64,000 nt of DNA from Synergistetes bacterium ADurb.Bin155 (GCA_002070395.1 MWDE01000001.1:1-64000), one strand, 5' to 3'; numbered from the stretch's first letter, positions 7,120 to 15,751 are shown. The notes: generated by a model not told the origin, from the letters alone. A program made the numbers and translations.

Positions 7120-7667
7120 GCCCCCACCGAAGAAGTTACACCGATGAATACCTGGACCCCGAGAAGGTCCTCTCGCTGCTGAAGAAGAAGTTCCGCAAGA
7201 CCTCCGACGACATGGTGTTGCGGGAACACAGGGGGGGTGCGGCCAACGGCGGTTCCTACCAGTGCCTGTGGGTGCGGGTGGAGAAGCACCGTTTCCTGGA
7301 CATGGTGGACACCCTGATGGAGATCGACTTCCCCCACTTCCAGATAACCTCCGGCGACGACATCGGCGACGCGATCGAGCTGAACTATCACTTCTCGATC
7401 TTCCGCAGCGTCGGCCGGGGCAAGAGGCTTGGCGTCACCGTCTCCGTCGTCGTGCCCAAGGACGACCTCGTGATGCCCTCCCTCTGGGAGAGGATCCCCG
7501 GGACGGAGTACAGCGAAAGGGAGATCCGTGAGATGTTCGGCGTGGACTTCGACGGGCTGCCCAACAAGGGCCTGGTCTTCCTCCCCGAGGACTGGGACGA
7601 GGACATCAAGCCCTGGCGCAGGGACGAGACCGGCCCGAAGCCGGAAGACATCAGGGAACTCTCCTAG
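7116..7667 (+). CDS. mbhK: Membrane-bound hydrogenase subunit MbhK (NuoC-like)
   Basis: 183 residues, soluble. ERIPGTEYSEREIREMFGVDFDG is the NuoC/HycE-N 30-kDa-subunit signature, followed by LPEDW. NuoC-type subunits scaffold the large subunit on the peripheral arm. The ATG at 7116 overlaps the mbhJ stop; a longer in-frame reading from 7017 lies within mbhJ. The stop codon TAG is embedded in the palindrome that contains the mbhL ribosome-binding site. Confidence 0.92.
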   Translation: MSPHRRSYTDEYLDPEKVLSLLKKKFRKTSDDMVLREHRGGAANGGSYQCLWVRVEKHRFLDMVDTLMEIDFPHFQITSGDDIGDAIELNYHFSIFRSVGRGKRLGVTVSVVVPKDDLVMPSLWERIPGTEYSEREIREMFGVDFDGLPNKGLVFLPEDWDEDIKPWRRDETGPKPEDIRELS

Positions 7668-7679
7668 GAGGTGCCTCCT
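7661..7679 (+). promoter_or_regulatory. mbhL ribosome-binding site inside two nested palindromes
   Basis: The consensus SD AGGAGG (7666-7671), ideally placed 8 bases before the mbhL ATG, can pair upstream (CTCCTAGGAG, 7661-7670) or downstream (AGGAGG-TG-CCTCCT, 7666-7679). The mbhK stop codon lies in the same stretch, so ribosomes finishing mbhK would melt it. That arrangement would suit translational coupling of the large subunit to the preceding subunit. Confidence 0.5.
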
Positions 7680-8918
7680 ATGGCGCAAGGAACGAACAAA
7701 ACCTATAAAGTGCCCATCGGGCCCGTTCACGTCGGCCTCAAGGAACCCATAACGGCTTGGCTCGATGTCGACGGGGAGCGTATCAAGGACGCGACCATCC
7801 GGCCCGGCGCCATCCACCGGGGCATCGAGTTCATGGCTCGCGAGCGCAACCCCATCCAAGTCATCTATCTGGCCGAACGGATATGCGGGATATGCTCCTT
7901 CTCCCATATCGTGGCCTTCACCCGGGCCGTGGAGGACGCCACAGGCATCGAGGTGCCGGCCAGGGCCCAGTACATAAGAGCCATCGTACTGGAACTTGAG
8001 AGGATCCACTCCCACATACTGTGGGCCGGGGTGGCCTGCTACACCTTCGGCTACGACTCGGCCTTCAACCTGGGGATGATCCTGAGGGAGAAGGTCATGG
8101 ACGTGCTGGAGGCCCTGACGGGCAACCGGGTCAACTACGGGACCGGCACCATCGGCGGCGTCCGCAGGGACATCACCCCGTCGGTGGAAAAGGTCATCCG
8201 GGACATGATCGCCTTTTACAAGAACGAGTTCGGCGTGTTTTACGATGTAGTCACCGACGACCCCATCGCCAAGGCCAGGATGCGCGACGTGGGCGTCCTC
8301 ACCGGCGAGGATGCGGTCACCCATTGCGCCCTGGGCCCCACCGCCAGGGGTAGCGGCCTCAGGGTGGACCTCCGGTGGTCCTCCCCCTACGAGGCCTACT
8401 GCGACATGGACGTCAAGCCCGTCGTCCCCCAGGACTATACGGGGGAGGTCCGGGGCGACGTCTTCGACCGTTTCCTAGTTAGGGTATTGGAGGTATACCA
8501 GTCCCTGGAGATAATCGAGAACGCCCTGAACGGTCTCCCCACGGGCGACCTCATGTGGGAACCCAAACTGACCAAACTGCTTAGTTTCTTAAAACAGGCC
8601 GACGGGACCGGCCTCAGTTCCATCGAGGCCCCCCGGGGGGACGACACCCACGCCATAAGGCTCACCGGTGGCGAGGATAACGTCACCTGGTGGAAGGTCC
8701 GCGCCCCGACCTACTCCAACGCCGTCTCGTGGCCCATCATGTTCCGGAATAACGAACTGGCCGACTCGCCGCTCATCATCAACAGCATCGACCCCTGCAT
8801 TTCCTGCATGGAGCGCATGGTGGTCACCGACCGGTCCTCCGGCCATGAGCAGGTCGTGACCAGGTCCGAACTGGTCGAGCGGTGCCGCGAAAAGACGAGG
8901 AGGTTGATGGGACGATGA
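7680..8918 (+). CDS. mbhL: [NiFe] hydrogenase large subunit MbhL
   Basis: Catalytic subunit of 412 residues. The four NiFe ligands are intact: Cys69 and Cys72 in ERICGICSFSH, Cys373 and Cys376 in DPCISC, positions nearly identical to archaeal MbhL. This separates it from Mbs/complex-I homologues, which have lost these cysteines. After Cys376 there is a 36-residue tail, consistent with a C-terminal peptide removed by a maturation endopeptidase; no hyp genes or peptidase are in the window. The start at 7680 follows a perfect AGGAGG. The expected reaction is 2 H+ plus reduced ferredoxin to H2, coupled to ion pumping. Confidence 0.96.
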   Translation: MAQGTNKTYKVPIGPVHVGLKEPITAWLDVDGERIKDATIRPGAIHRGIEFMARERNPIQVIYLAERICGICSFSHIVAFTRAVEDATGIEVPARAQYIRAIVLELERIHSHILWAGVACYTFGYDSAFNLGMILREKVMDVLEALTGNRVNYGTGTIGGVRRDITPSVEKVIRDMIAFYKNEFGVFYDVVTDDPIAKARMRDVGVLTGEDAVTHCALGPTARGSGLRVDLRWSSPYEAYCDMDVKPVVPQDYTGEVRGDVFDRFLVRVLEVYQSLEIIENALNGLPTGDLMWEPKLTKLLSFLKQADGTGLSSIEAPRGDDTHAIRLTGGEDNVTWWKVRAPTYSNAVSWPIMFRNNELADSPLIINSIDPCISCMERMVVTDRSSGHEQVVTRSELVERCREKTRRLMGR

Positions 8919-9907
8919 CCCTTCTTCAATTCAAGGTGGTCGCGGGAGCAGCCCTGCTGTTTTTCGCGCTGCTCCTCTCCCTGCTCTTCGAGGGGGTCGA
9001 CAGGGTGGTCCACGCCCGGATGCAGCTGCGGCTCGGCCCGCCGGTCTTCCAGCCCTTCTACGACGTCCTGAAGTTGCTGGGCAAGGAGAACATAGTGCCC
9101 CGCAGGGCCATACCCTGGGCTTTCAACGGGGCACCCTGGGTCTCGGCCGCCGCGGCGATGATGATCCTTCTTTACGTCCCCATGGGTTCGCTCCCCCCGA
9201 TACTGGCGGCGAGCGGCGACCTGATCCTGATCCTCTACCTGCTGGGCCTGTCGGCAGTGGCCATGGCCGTGGGCGGTTTCGCCAGCGGTTCCACCTACGC
9301 CAACGTGGGCGCCCAGCGGGAGATGACCCTCATGATGAGCTACGAACTCCCCCTGGCGGTGGTCATTGTCACGCTGGCCTGGTTCTCCTACCGGACGGGC
9401 ATGCCCGGCGAACCCTTCAGCCTCGAGACCTTCGTGGGGATGCCTGTCTGGAGCGTCGTGGGCTGGACGGGTCTCTTCGGCCTGGTCTGCCTCCTGGCGG
9501 CCCTCCTGGCCGTGGTTCCCGCCGAGGTGGGGAAGGTGCCCATGGACATAGCCGAAGCCAAGACGGAGATCCTCGAGGGGCTCATCTGCGAGTATTCCGG
9601 CCGCAACCTGGCCATGTTCAAGCTGACCTTCTCCCTGAGGACGCTGGTCATGTGCTCGGTGGTGGTCTCCCTCTTTTTCCCCTGGACCATCGGCCTCCGG
9701 TTTGGGCTCGAGGGGCCGATGCTCTTCCTGGCGGACTTCGCCTTCTTCTGGGTCAAGGTCTTTTTGCTTCAGATCATCGGCGTAACGACCATAAGGACGG
9801 CCTTCGGGCGGTTCAAGATATGGCAGGCCTCGCAATTCTACTGGTTCCATATCGCCGGCCTGTCCCTGGCCGGTATGGTGCTGCTGTCCCTCGACGTGAT
9901 CCTTTAA
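8915..9907 (+). CDS. mbhM: Membrane-bound hydrogenase subunit MbhM (NuoH-like)
   Basis: 330 residues with about eight helices in the NuoH/HycD family, the membrane anchor at the quinone-site-equivalent junction. Landmarks are RVVHARMQLRLGPPVFQPFYD (residues about 30-50), the Glu-rich loop PAEVGKVPMDIAEAKTEILEG and LICEYSGRNLAMFK. The ATG at 8915 overlaps the mbhL stop (ATGA); a reading from 8882 would add 11 residues inside mbhL. It is followed by a 12-base gap with GGGGGG before mbhN. Confidence 0.94.
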   Translation: MTLLQFKVVAGAALLFFALLLSLLFEGVDRVVHARMQLRLGPPVFQPFYDVLKLLGKENIVPRRAIPWAFNGAPWVSAAAAMMILLYVPMGSLPPILAASGDLILILYLLGLSAVAMAVGGFASGSTYANVGAQREMTLMMSYELPLAVVIVTLAWFSYRTGMPGEPFSLETFVGMPVWSVVGWTGLFGLVCLLAALLAVVPAEVGKVPMDIAEAKTEILEGLICEYSGRNLAMFKLTFSLRTLVMCSVVVSLFFPWTIGLRFGLEGPMLFLADFAFFWVKVFLLQIIGVTTIRTAFGRFKIWQASQFYWFHIAGLSLAGMVLLSLDVIL

Positions 9908-9919
9908 GGGGGGGTTGAA

Positions 9920-10627
9920 ATGATCAACAGGATGATGATCCAGTTATTCAGGCAGTGGAGCGAGGACCCGGCTACCAACCCCTTCCCCGTGGCCCACATG
10001 CCCGACAGCCTTACCGAGGCTCTCAAGGCTGCCGCCGAGGGCAAACTGGAACTTAACGACCCTGTCCAGGTGCCCGAGGGGTTCCGGGGGCGCATAGGGT
10101 ACGACAAGAAGACCTGCATCGGCTGCAGGCTCTGCATTAAGGTCTGCCCGGCCCACGCTATCGATTACCTTGAGGAGGAGAAGAAGGTCCTTTTCCACAT
10201 GGACCGCTGCTGCTTCTGCGCCCAATGCACCGAAATATGCCCCGTGCATTGCATCTGGATGACCGACGAGTTCGCCTTCGCCTCCTACGAGCGCAAGAAG
10301 GAGGTCGTGACGGACTCGGGTAAAAGGCCTTCCGACGAGAAACCCGGGGAGCCTGAAGAGACAAAGGGCGTTAAAGAGCAAAAAGAGCCAAAAGGTGCTG
10401 AGAGCGCCGCGGAAACCGAAGGCGGCGGCGGGACCGCCGATGCGGGGACGGCCACGTACCATATCGACCCTGACAAGTGCATCGGCTGCACCCAGTGCTC
10501 CAGGGTCTGTCCTGTCCAGGCCATTTCGGGCGCGCCCAGGGAGAAGCACGTCATCGACGAGGAGAAGTGCATAGGTTGCGCGGCCTGCGCGGAGGTCTGC
10601 CCCGTCAAGGCCATCAGCCCCAGGTAG
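9920..10627 (+). CDS. mbhN: Hydrogenase electron-input subunit MbhN with an extra C-terminal 2[4Fe-4S] ferredoxin domain
   Basis: 235 residues. The N-terminal half is NuoI-like, with two [4Fe-4S] motifs: Cys66/69/72/76 and Cys97/100/103/107, each C-x2-C-x2-C-x3-CP. This is the whole of the usual MbhN, about 125-140 residues. A low-complexity hydrophilic linker (about 128-178, rich in Lys, Glu, Pro and Gly) then leads to a second ferredoxin domain with Cys187/190/193/197 and Cys217/220/223/227. The subunit should hold four clusters. The extra domain probably acts as a tethered ferredoxin or docking relay between soluble ferredoxin and the hydrogenase; that role is inference. The reading frame is continuous, with a clear SD at 9908-9914. 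Confidence 0.93.
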   Translation: MINRMMIQLFRQWSEDPATNPFPVAHMPDSLTEALKAAAEGKLELNDPVQVPEGFRGRIGYDKKTCIGCRLCIKVCPAHAIDYLEEEKKVLFHMDRCCFCAQCTEICPVHCIWMTDEFAFASYERKKEVVTDSGKRPSDEKPGEPEETKGVKEQKEPKGAESAAETEGGGGTADAGTATYHIDPDKCIGCTQCSRVCPVQAISGAPREKHVIDEEKCIGCAACAEVCPVKAISPR

Positions 10628-10646
10628 GGGGGAAGGGCGGCGCCCC

Positions 10647-11675
10647 ATGGGAAAGGTACTGGTGATCTTCACCGGGGGCACCATAGCCAGCGCTTTCCTG
10701 GGCGAGAGAAAGGGGCCGGACGCCTCGGCCTCGAGGGCCCTGCACGAGAGCATCTCCTCCTTCTTTGCCGGGAAGAACATGGAAGTGGAATGCCTCGAAC
10801 CCTGGGGGATACCGGGGCTCGACAGCTCGAACCTCGACCCCGGCCACTGGCTGGAGATGACCCGGGCCATCGACGGGGCCGTAAGGGAGGGCGTCGAAGG
10901 GATCCTCATCCTCCACGGCACCGACACCATGGCTCACACGGCGGCCTGGCTCAGCCTCTGCTTTTCCGGCGTCGGCATACCGGTGGTCCTCACCGGCAGC
11001 CAGCTCACCCTGGACTACACCCCCGAGGACGTCACGGTGAACCTGCGGGGTGCCGCCCAGGTGGTCTGTTCCGACCTGACGGGTGTCTGGATCTACTGTA
11101 ACTGGAAACTCATCCAGAGCAACAGGGCCCACAAGGCGAGGGCGCAGCACCCCGACGCCTTCGTCCCCGTGGGGGGGATGCCCCTTTACTTCGCGCCGGA
11201 GTGGGCGAGGGGCGAAGGGATAGCGGAAATGCCCCACCCCAGGGGGAGGACCCCCGACCCCCTCAAAAAGATCCTGGCGATGACCCCCGACGAGGCGCGG
11301 CGGTCAGGAAAGGGCATCCGGTGGCTCTTCATCTCACCGGGGTCGGCCACGCCACCGGCGGGCGACGAGAAGATCCTGGCCCTGTTGGGTTTCGGAGCGG
11401 GCAACGCCCCCACCTCACTTCTCGAGTCCGTGGCGGCCGCTTACCCCGAAGGGGCCAGGCCCCTGGTCATAGCCTGCAGCCAGGCCGAGGGCGACGTAAA
11501 GGACCCGGGCGCCTATCACGATGTGGGTATGGCCTATCTCGCCCAGAAGGGTTTCGAGGTCTGGGGCCAGATGGACTACCCCCTGGAGTTCATCCACGCC
11601 CTGGGCTGCTTCGCCCTCATGGCTTACCCTTCGGACCCTGGGAGGATCCTGGGCAAGTTCCTCCGGAAATACTAA
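10647..11675 (+). CDS. ansA: L-asparaginase family protein
   Basis: 342 residues, about the normal length. Both active-site signatures are present: IFTGGTIAS (residues 7-15, first catalytic Thr) and ILHGTDTMAHTAAWLS (Thr-Asp pair), followed by VVLTGSQL. Asparaginases hydrolyse asparagine to aspartate and ammonia. There is no signal peptide, so it is cytoplasmic, as in type I enzymes. It lies 19 bases after mbhN with its own ribosome-binding tract, and is probably the last gene of the hydrogenase transcript. Glutaminase or amidase activity in Glu-tRNA amidation is less likely because this is a stand-alone enzyme. Confidence 0.9.
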   Translation: MGKVLVIFTGGTIASAFLGERKGPDASASRALHESISSFFAGKNMEVECLEPWGIPGLDSSNLDPGHWLEMTRAIDGAVREGVEGILILHGTDTMAHTAAWLSLCFSGVGIPVVLTGSQLTLDYTPEDVTVNLRGAAQVVCSDLTGVWIYCNWKLIQSNRAHKARAQHPDAFVPVGGMPLYFAPEWARGEGIAEMPHPRGRTPDPLKKILAMTPDEARRSGKGIRWLFISPGSATPPAGDEKILALLGFGAGNAPTSLLESVAAAYPEGARPLVIACSQAEGDVKDPGAYHDVGMAYLAQKGFEVWGQMDYPLEFIHALGCFALMAYPSDPGRILGKFLRKY

Positions 11676-11684
11676 AAAAAGGCG

Positions 11685-11709
11685 AAAAAACGGCCCGACA
11701 AGAGGTCCG
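11685..11709 (-). terminator. Intrinsic terminator of gltX
   Basis: Read on the minus strand, CGGaCC-tcttgtc-GGgCCG (11709-11691) is followed directly by six Ts (11690-11685). The stem starts at the gltX stop. Only 34 bases separate the convergent ansA and gltX stops. No comparable U-tract is seen for the plus strand. Confidence 0.6.
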
Positions 11710-13023
11710 CTAGATCAGGCCGTAGTGGGAAAGCCTTTTTTTGACCTCGTCCCTGCCCAGGAAGGCGGCCACGTGGAATATCCCGGGGCTGACCTTGCGG
11801 CCCGTGAGGGCCCAACGGAGCGGCATGGCCACGTCCTTCATCTTCAGACCCTTCCCATCGCACCAGGCCTTGGCCATCACTTCCAGTTCCTCCGGTGACC
11901 ATGAGGGGAAGGAAAGCATGGCGGTGAAGAAACCCTTGAGGGTCCCCCTGCGTTCCCCGTCGATATCCTCCCCGCCCCAGCGCTTTTTCACAGCCTCGAA
12001 GGAGAGGAAGTAGTCGGTGTACTCCGCCAATTCCCTGAAGGTTCGTCCCCGCCCTTCCAGGAGGTCCAGGACCCCCGCCAGCCATTCCTCGCTCCGCGAC
12101 CCCGGGTCCAGGCCCGCCTCCTCCCAGAAGGGGAAGGTGTGCCGAGCCCTCTCCAGGGGGGGCATCATGGCTATGTGAGCCTGGTTAACGAAGTTCAGCT
12201 TGTCCATGTCGAAGACGGACGCCTTCTTCGTAACCCTCGTCAGGTCGAACATCCTCACGGCCTCCTCCCGGGTGAATATCTCCCGGTCGTCCCCGGGGTT
12301 CCACCCCAGCAGCGCGAAGTAGTTGAAGAGCGCGTCGGGGTGGTAGCCCATGTCGCGGTACTCGTAGACGCTGGTGGCACCGTGCCTCTTGGATAGTTTC
12401 TTCTTGTCCTTGCCGAGGATCATCGGCAGGTGGGCGAAAAGGGGCGTCTCCCATCCCAGGGCCTGGTAGAGGAGGAGCTGCTTGGGTGTGTTCGAGATAT
12501 GGTCCTCGCCCCTGACCACGCAGGTTATCTCCATCAGGTGGTCGTCGACGACGACGGCGTAGTTATAGGTGGGGAAGCCGTCGCTCTTTATAAGGACGAC
12601 GTCCTTCAGGGTGTCGCTTTCCATCTCGATGTGCCCGTAGACGAGGTCGTCGAAGGCCACCGTCCTGCCCTTGGGGACGGAGAAGATGACAGCCTCGCCC
12701 TCGCAGTAGGCCTGCCCCGACCTTACCAGGTCGTGGGCGTGGCGGAGGTAGATCTCCCTTCTCTCGGACTGCCTGTAGGGACCGTGGCTTCCCCCCACGT
12801 CGGGGCCCTCGTCCCAGTCGAGGCCCAGCCAACTGAGCCCCTGGAGTATCGTCCTCTCGTGCTCCTCGGTGGAACGGGCCAGGTCCGTGTCCTCGATGCG
12901 CAGGATGAAGGAGCCGCCGATGTGGCGGGCCCAGAGCCAGTTGAAGAGGGCCGTGTGAGCCCCCCCGATGTGGAGGGCCCCCGTGGGACTGGGAGCGAAG
13001 CGTACCCTGGTGTTCGAAGTCAT
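11710..13023 (-). CDS. gltX: Glutamyl-tRNA synthetase
   Basis: 437 residues. Class I aminoacyl-tRNA synthetase with RFAPSPTGALHIGG (the HIGH motif) at the N-terminus and KKLSKRHGA (the KMSKS motif) near the middle. LFNWLWARHIGGSFILRIEDTD is typical of GluRS. It charges tRNA-Glu; whether it also charges tRNA-Gln cannot be told from sequence alone. The start at 13023 is used because the family begins here; an upstream start at 13065 adds 14 residues that overlap the polA promoter region. It is slightly shorter than the usual 465-490 residues, with the shortfall in the anticodon-binding C-terminus. Confidence 0.94.
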   Translation of the reverse strand: MTSNTRVRFAPSPTGALHIGGAHTALFNWLWARHIGGSFILRIEDTDLARSTEEHERTILQGLSWLGLDWDEGPDVGGSHGPYRQSERREIYLRHAHDLVRSGQAYCEGEAVIFSVPKGRTVAFDDLVYGHIEMESDTLKDVVLIKSDGFPTYNYAVVVDDHLMEITCVVRGEDHISNTPKQLLLYQALGWETPLFAHLPMILGKDKKKLSKRHGATSVYEYRDMGYHPDALFNYFALLGWNPGDDREIFTREEAVRMFDLTRVTKKASVFDMDKLNFVNQAHIAMMPPLERARHTFPFWEEAGLDPGSRSEEWLAGVLDLLEGRGRTFRELAEYTDYFLSFEAVKKRWGGEDIDGERRGTLKGFFTAMLSFPSWSPEELEVMAKAWCDGKGLKMKDVAMPLRWALTGRKVSPGIFHVAAFLGRDEVKKRLSHYGLI

Positions 13024-13118
13024 TACCTGTTCATCCTTCCCTGATGGTATCCTATCCGGTAGCATTGGGGTCGAACAGCAGTATACCCCAAAAAACCCCG
13101 ACGAAGGAGATGCCGCTG

Positions 13119-15650
13119 ATGCCGGAAAGGACGGTACTTCTCGTGGACGGCCACGGGCTCGCCTTCAGGGCTTTCTTTGCCCTGCCCGAACTGAACGCGC
13201 CCGACGGCACCCCTACAAACGCCCTCCTGGGGTACGCCAACATGCTCCTCAGGACCCTGGAGGAACTGAAGCCCGACCTCGCCGCCGTCGTCTTCGACGC
13301 TCCGGGGCCCACCTTCCGGCACGAGGCCTACGAGGCCTACAAGGAGGGCCGGCAGCCGACACCGGAGGAATTCAAGGCCCAGGTGCCCCTCATCAAAGAA
13401 TTTTCCAGGGACCTGGGTCTTTCCGTGGTGGAAAGGGCAGGCGTCGAGGCCGACGACGTCATAGCCTCGACGGCTCTCTCGGCCGCCGGAAAGGGCTACC
13501 GCGTGGTCGTCCTCACGGCCGACAAGGACATACTCCAGGTCCTGGGCGAAAACCTTCAGGTGATGCGCCCCGTAAAGGGCGTCAGCGAGTTCCGCCTCTG
13601 GGACCCTGAGAGCTTCCGCGGTGACTACGGCTTCGCCCCCGCCGCCATGGCCGACTACCTGGCCATGGTGGGCGACAGCGTGGACAACGTCCCCGGGATA
13701 AAGGGCGTCGGCGACAAGACCGCCAGGGCCCTCCTGGCCGAACACGGCTCCTTGGAGGGCATCTACGGGCACCTCGAAGGGATGAAGCCCGGCCTCCGGA
13801 AGAAACTGGAGGAGGGCCGGGAGACGGCCTACTCCAGCCGGGAGCTCACCAGGCTCCGCCTCGACGAGCCCATGGCCGAAGGGGAGCTTCGCCGGGGGGA
13901 GATGAAGAGGGAGGAGCTGGCCGCCTTTTTCGGGCGTTACGCCCTGAAAAGCCTGGCCCAGCGGCTCCTGGGAGGGTCAGCCCAGGCGGCGCCGGTCCCT
14001 TCGTCCCCGAAGGCAGCGGCCGATCTTCGCGAGGGAACCCTGGAGGAACTGCTCTCCGGGGATGAACTGGCCCTCGGGTGGGCCGGGGGGGGCGATTACC
14101 CCCAGGACTTTTCCATCCAGGAGTTTTGCCTTTGCTCCCCGGACGGCCTCTTCTGGAAGGGCGCCGCCGACGGCCCGGCCGTGGAAAAACTGGCGCGGTG
14201 GGCCCAGCGGGGCCAGGTCACCACGAGCGGCTACAAGGAACTTTGCGCCGCGGCGCCGTCGCTGCTGCCCGAGCCGGGGAGGGTCTGGGACGCGCGCCTG
14301 GCGCACTACGCCCTGCACCCCGAGGTCAAGGACCGGTCGTCCTACGGTCCCTCGCCGGGGGAGACCATGGCCCTCTGGGAGGCCCGGGAAAGGCTAAACC
14401 CACAGCTCCTCTCACTGGGCCTGGAAAAGGTGATGGCGGACATCGACACCCCCCTATGCCAGGTCCTGGCCTCCATGGAGAGGCGGGGCGTCCGGGTGGA
14501 CAAGAGGCAGCTTTCGGACCTCGAGGAGGAACTCGACCACCGCACCGGCGAGATATCCACCCAGGTAGACGCCCTGGTCGGCGACCACGTGAACCTCAAC
14601 TCCACGAAGCAGGTCGCCTGGCTTCTTTTTGAAAAGCTGGGCTACCCGCCCGTAAAAAAGATAAAAACCGGCTTTTCCACCGACGTCTCGGTCCTGGAGG
14701 AACTGGCGGCCCTCCCCTTAAGCGACGACGGGGTCCCCAGGATGCTGCTGGAGTACCGGGAGATCGCCAAGGTCATCTCCGGCTTCATCCAGCCCCTTCT
14801 GCGCCAGACCGATCCTGTCACCGGGAGCGTCCACACCACCTTCGAGCATACCGTCACCGGGACGGGCCGCCTCAGCAGCCGGGACCCCAACCTCCAGAAC
14901 GTGCCGACCTTCGGCAACTGGGCGGGCAGGCTCCGCCGGGCCCTGAAACCCCGCGGCGAGGGCAACCAGTTCCTGGCGGCGGACTACTCCCAGGTGGAAC
15001 TGAGGATCCTCGCCCATATTTGCGGCGAGGAGCGCCTCAAGGAGGCCTTCGCCCAGGGGCGCGACATCCATGCCGAGACGGCCTTCTGGATATTCGGCGG
15101 CAGCGGCGAGGTCACCCCCGAGCACCGGCGGATGGCCAAGGTGGTCAACTTCGGCCTCCTCTACGGCATGGGCGTCCACGGCCTATCCCAGAGGATGGGC
15201 ATAAGCCGCGAGGAGGCTGCGGCGGTCATCGGCCGGTACTTCGCGGCCTTCCCCAGGGTCAAGGATTACATGGAGAACTCGGCCCGTGAGGCCAAGGAGC
15301 GGGGATACACGAGGACCCTCTTCGGAAGGATACGCCCCCTCTCGGAGGTCTCCACCGTCGAGGGGAGGGGACCGGGCGCCCTGGAAAGGGTGGCCGTCAA
15401 CACGCCCCTCCAGGGCACCGCTGCCGACATATCCAGGATAGCCATGGTGCGCTACCATCACTCCGCGGCCCGGGCGGGCCTGGAAGCCCCGCTGGTGCTC
15501 CAGGTGCACGACTCGCTGGTGGTGGAGTGCCGCCCCGGCCAGGAGGAGGCCGTGACGGCGCTGCTCCGGGAGTCCATGGAAGGGGCCGCCGACCTGTCGG
15601 TCCCCCTGGCCGTCCATATCAAGGGCGGCGCCACCTTCGAGGAAATATGA
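13119..15650 (+). CDS. polA: DNA polymerase I
   Basis: 843 residues. The N-terminal 5' nuclease domain (about 1-290) has LLVDGHGLAFRAFFAL, the GVEADDVIA acidic cluster and a helix-hairpin-helix near GIKGVGDKTA. The middle 3'-5' exonuclease-like domain (about 295-460) lacks the DxE motif (ALGWAGGG sits where it belongs), so proofreading is probably lost, as in Taq. The polymerase domain has motif A (DYSQVELRILAH), motif B (RRMAKVVNFGLLYGMG) and motif C, which reads QVHDSL instead of QVHDEL: the catalytic Asp798 is kept but the next Glu is Ser799. The start at 13119 is 9 bases after AAGGAG. It is divergent from gltX. Confidence 0.96.
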   Translation: MPERTVLLVDGHGLAFRAFFALPELNAPDGTPTNALLGYANMLLRTLEELKPDLAAVVFDAPGPTFRHEAYEAYKEGRQPTPEEFKAQVPLIKEFSRDLGLSVVERAGVEADDVIASTALSAAGKGYRVVVLTADKDILQVLGENLQVMRPVKGVSEFRLWDPESFRGDYGFAPAAMADYLAMVGDSVDNVPGIKGVGDKTARALLAEHGSLEGIYGHLEGMKPGLRKKLEEGRETAYSSRELTRLRLDEPMAEGELRRGEMKREELAAFFGRYALKSLAQRLLGGSAQAAPVPSSPKAAADLREGTLEELLSGDELALGWAGGGDYPQDFSIQEFCLCSPDGLFWKGAADGPAVEKLARWAQRGQVTTSGYKELCAAAPSLLPEPGRVWDARLAHYALHPEVKDRSSYGPSPGETMALWEARERLNPQLLSLGLEKVMADIDTPLCQVLASMERRGVRVDKRQLSDLEEELDHRTGEISTQVDALVGDHVNLNSTKQVAWLLFEKLGYPPVKKIKTGFSTDVSVLEELAALPLSDDGVPRMLLEYREIAKVISGFIQPLLRQTDPVTGSVHTTFEHTVTGTGRLSSRDPNLQNVPTFGNWAGRLRRALKPRGEGNQFLAADYSQVELRILAHICGEERLKEAFAQGRDIHAETAFWIFGGSGEVTPEHRRMAKVVNFGLLYGMGVHGLSQRMGISREEAAAVIGRYFAAFPRVKDYMENSAREAKERGYTRTLFGRIRPLSEVSTVEGRGPGALERVAVNTPLQGTAADISRIAMVRYHHSAARAGLEAPLVLQVHDSLVVECRPGQEEAVTALLRESMEGAADLSVPLAVHIKGGATFEEI

Positions 15651-15660
15651 GGAAAAGCCT

Positions 15661-15689
15661 TTGACAGCACCGGTAAGGGAACGTATCAT
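15661..15689 (+). promoter_or_regulatory. Strong sigma-70-type promoter before the SurA/PpiD-like gene
   Basis: A perfect TTGACA (15661-15666), a 17-base spacer and TATCAT (15684-15689). It starts just after the polA stop and drives the SurA/PpiD-like gene, whose start lies about 55 bases further on. Confidence 0.75.
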
Positions 15690-15751
15690 TGGACACGCTG
15701 CGAAATTCACAAAAAATGTCCCGCCCCAAGGCCTAAGGAGGAAGATATAAC

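Noticed and set aside
7680..8918. MbhL as a sulfane reductase (Mbs) or complex I subunit
   Set aside because: All four NiFe-ligand cysteines are present, and only one MrpD-like subunit is encoded, unlike Mbs.
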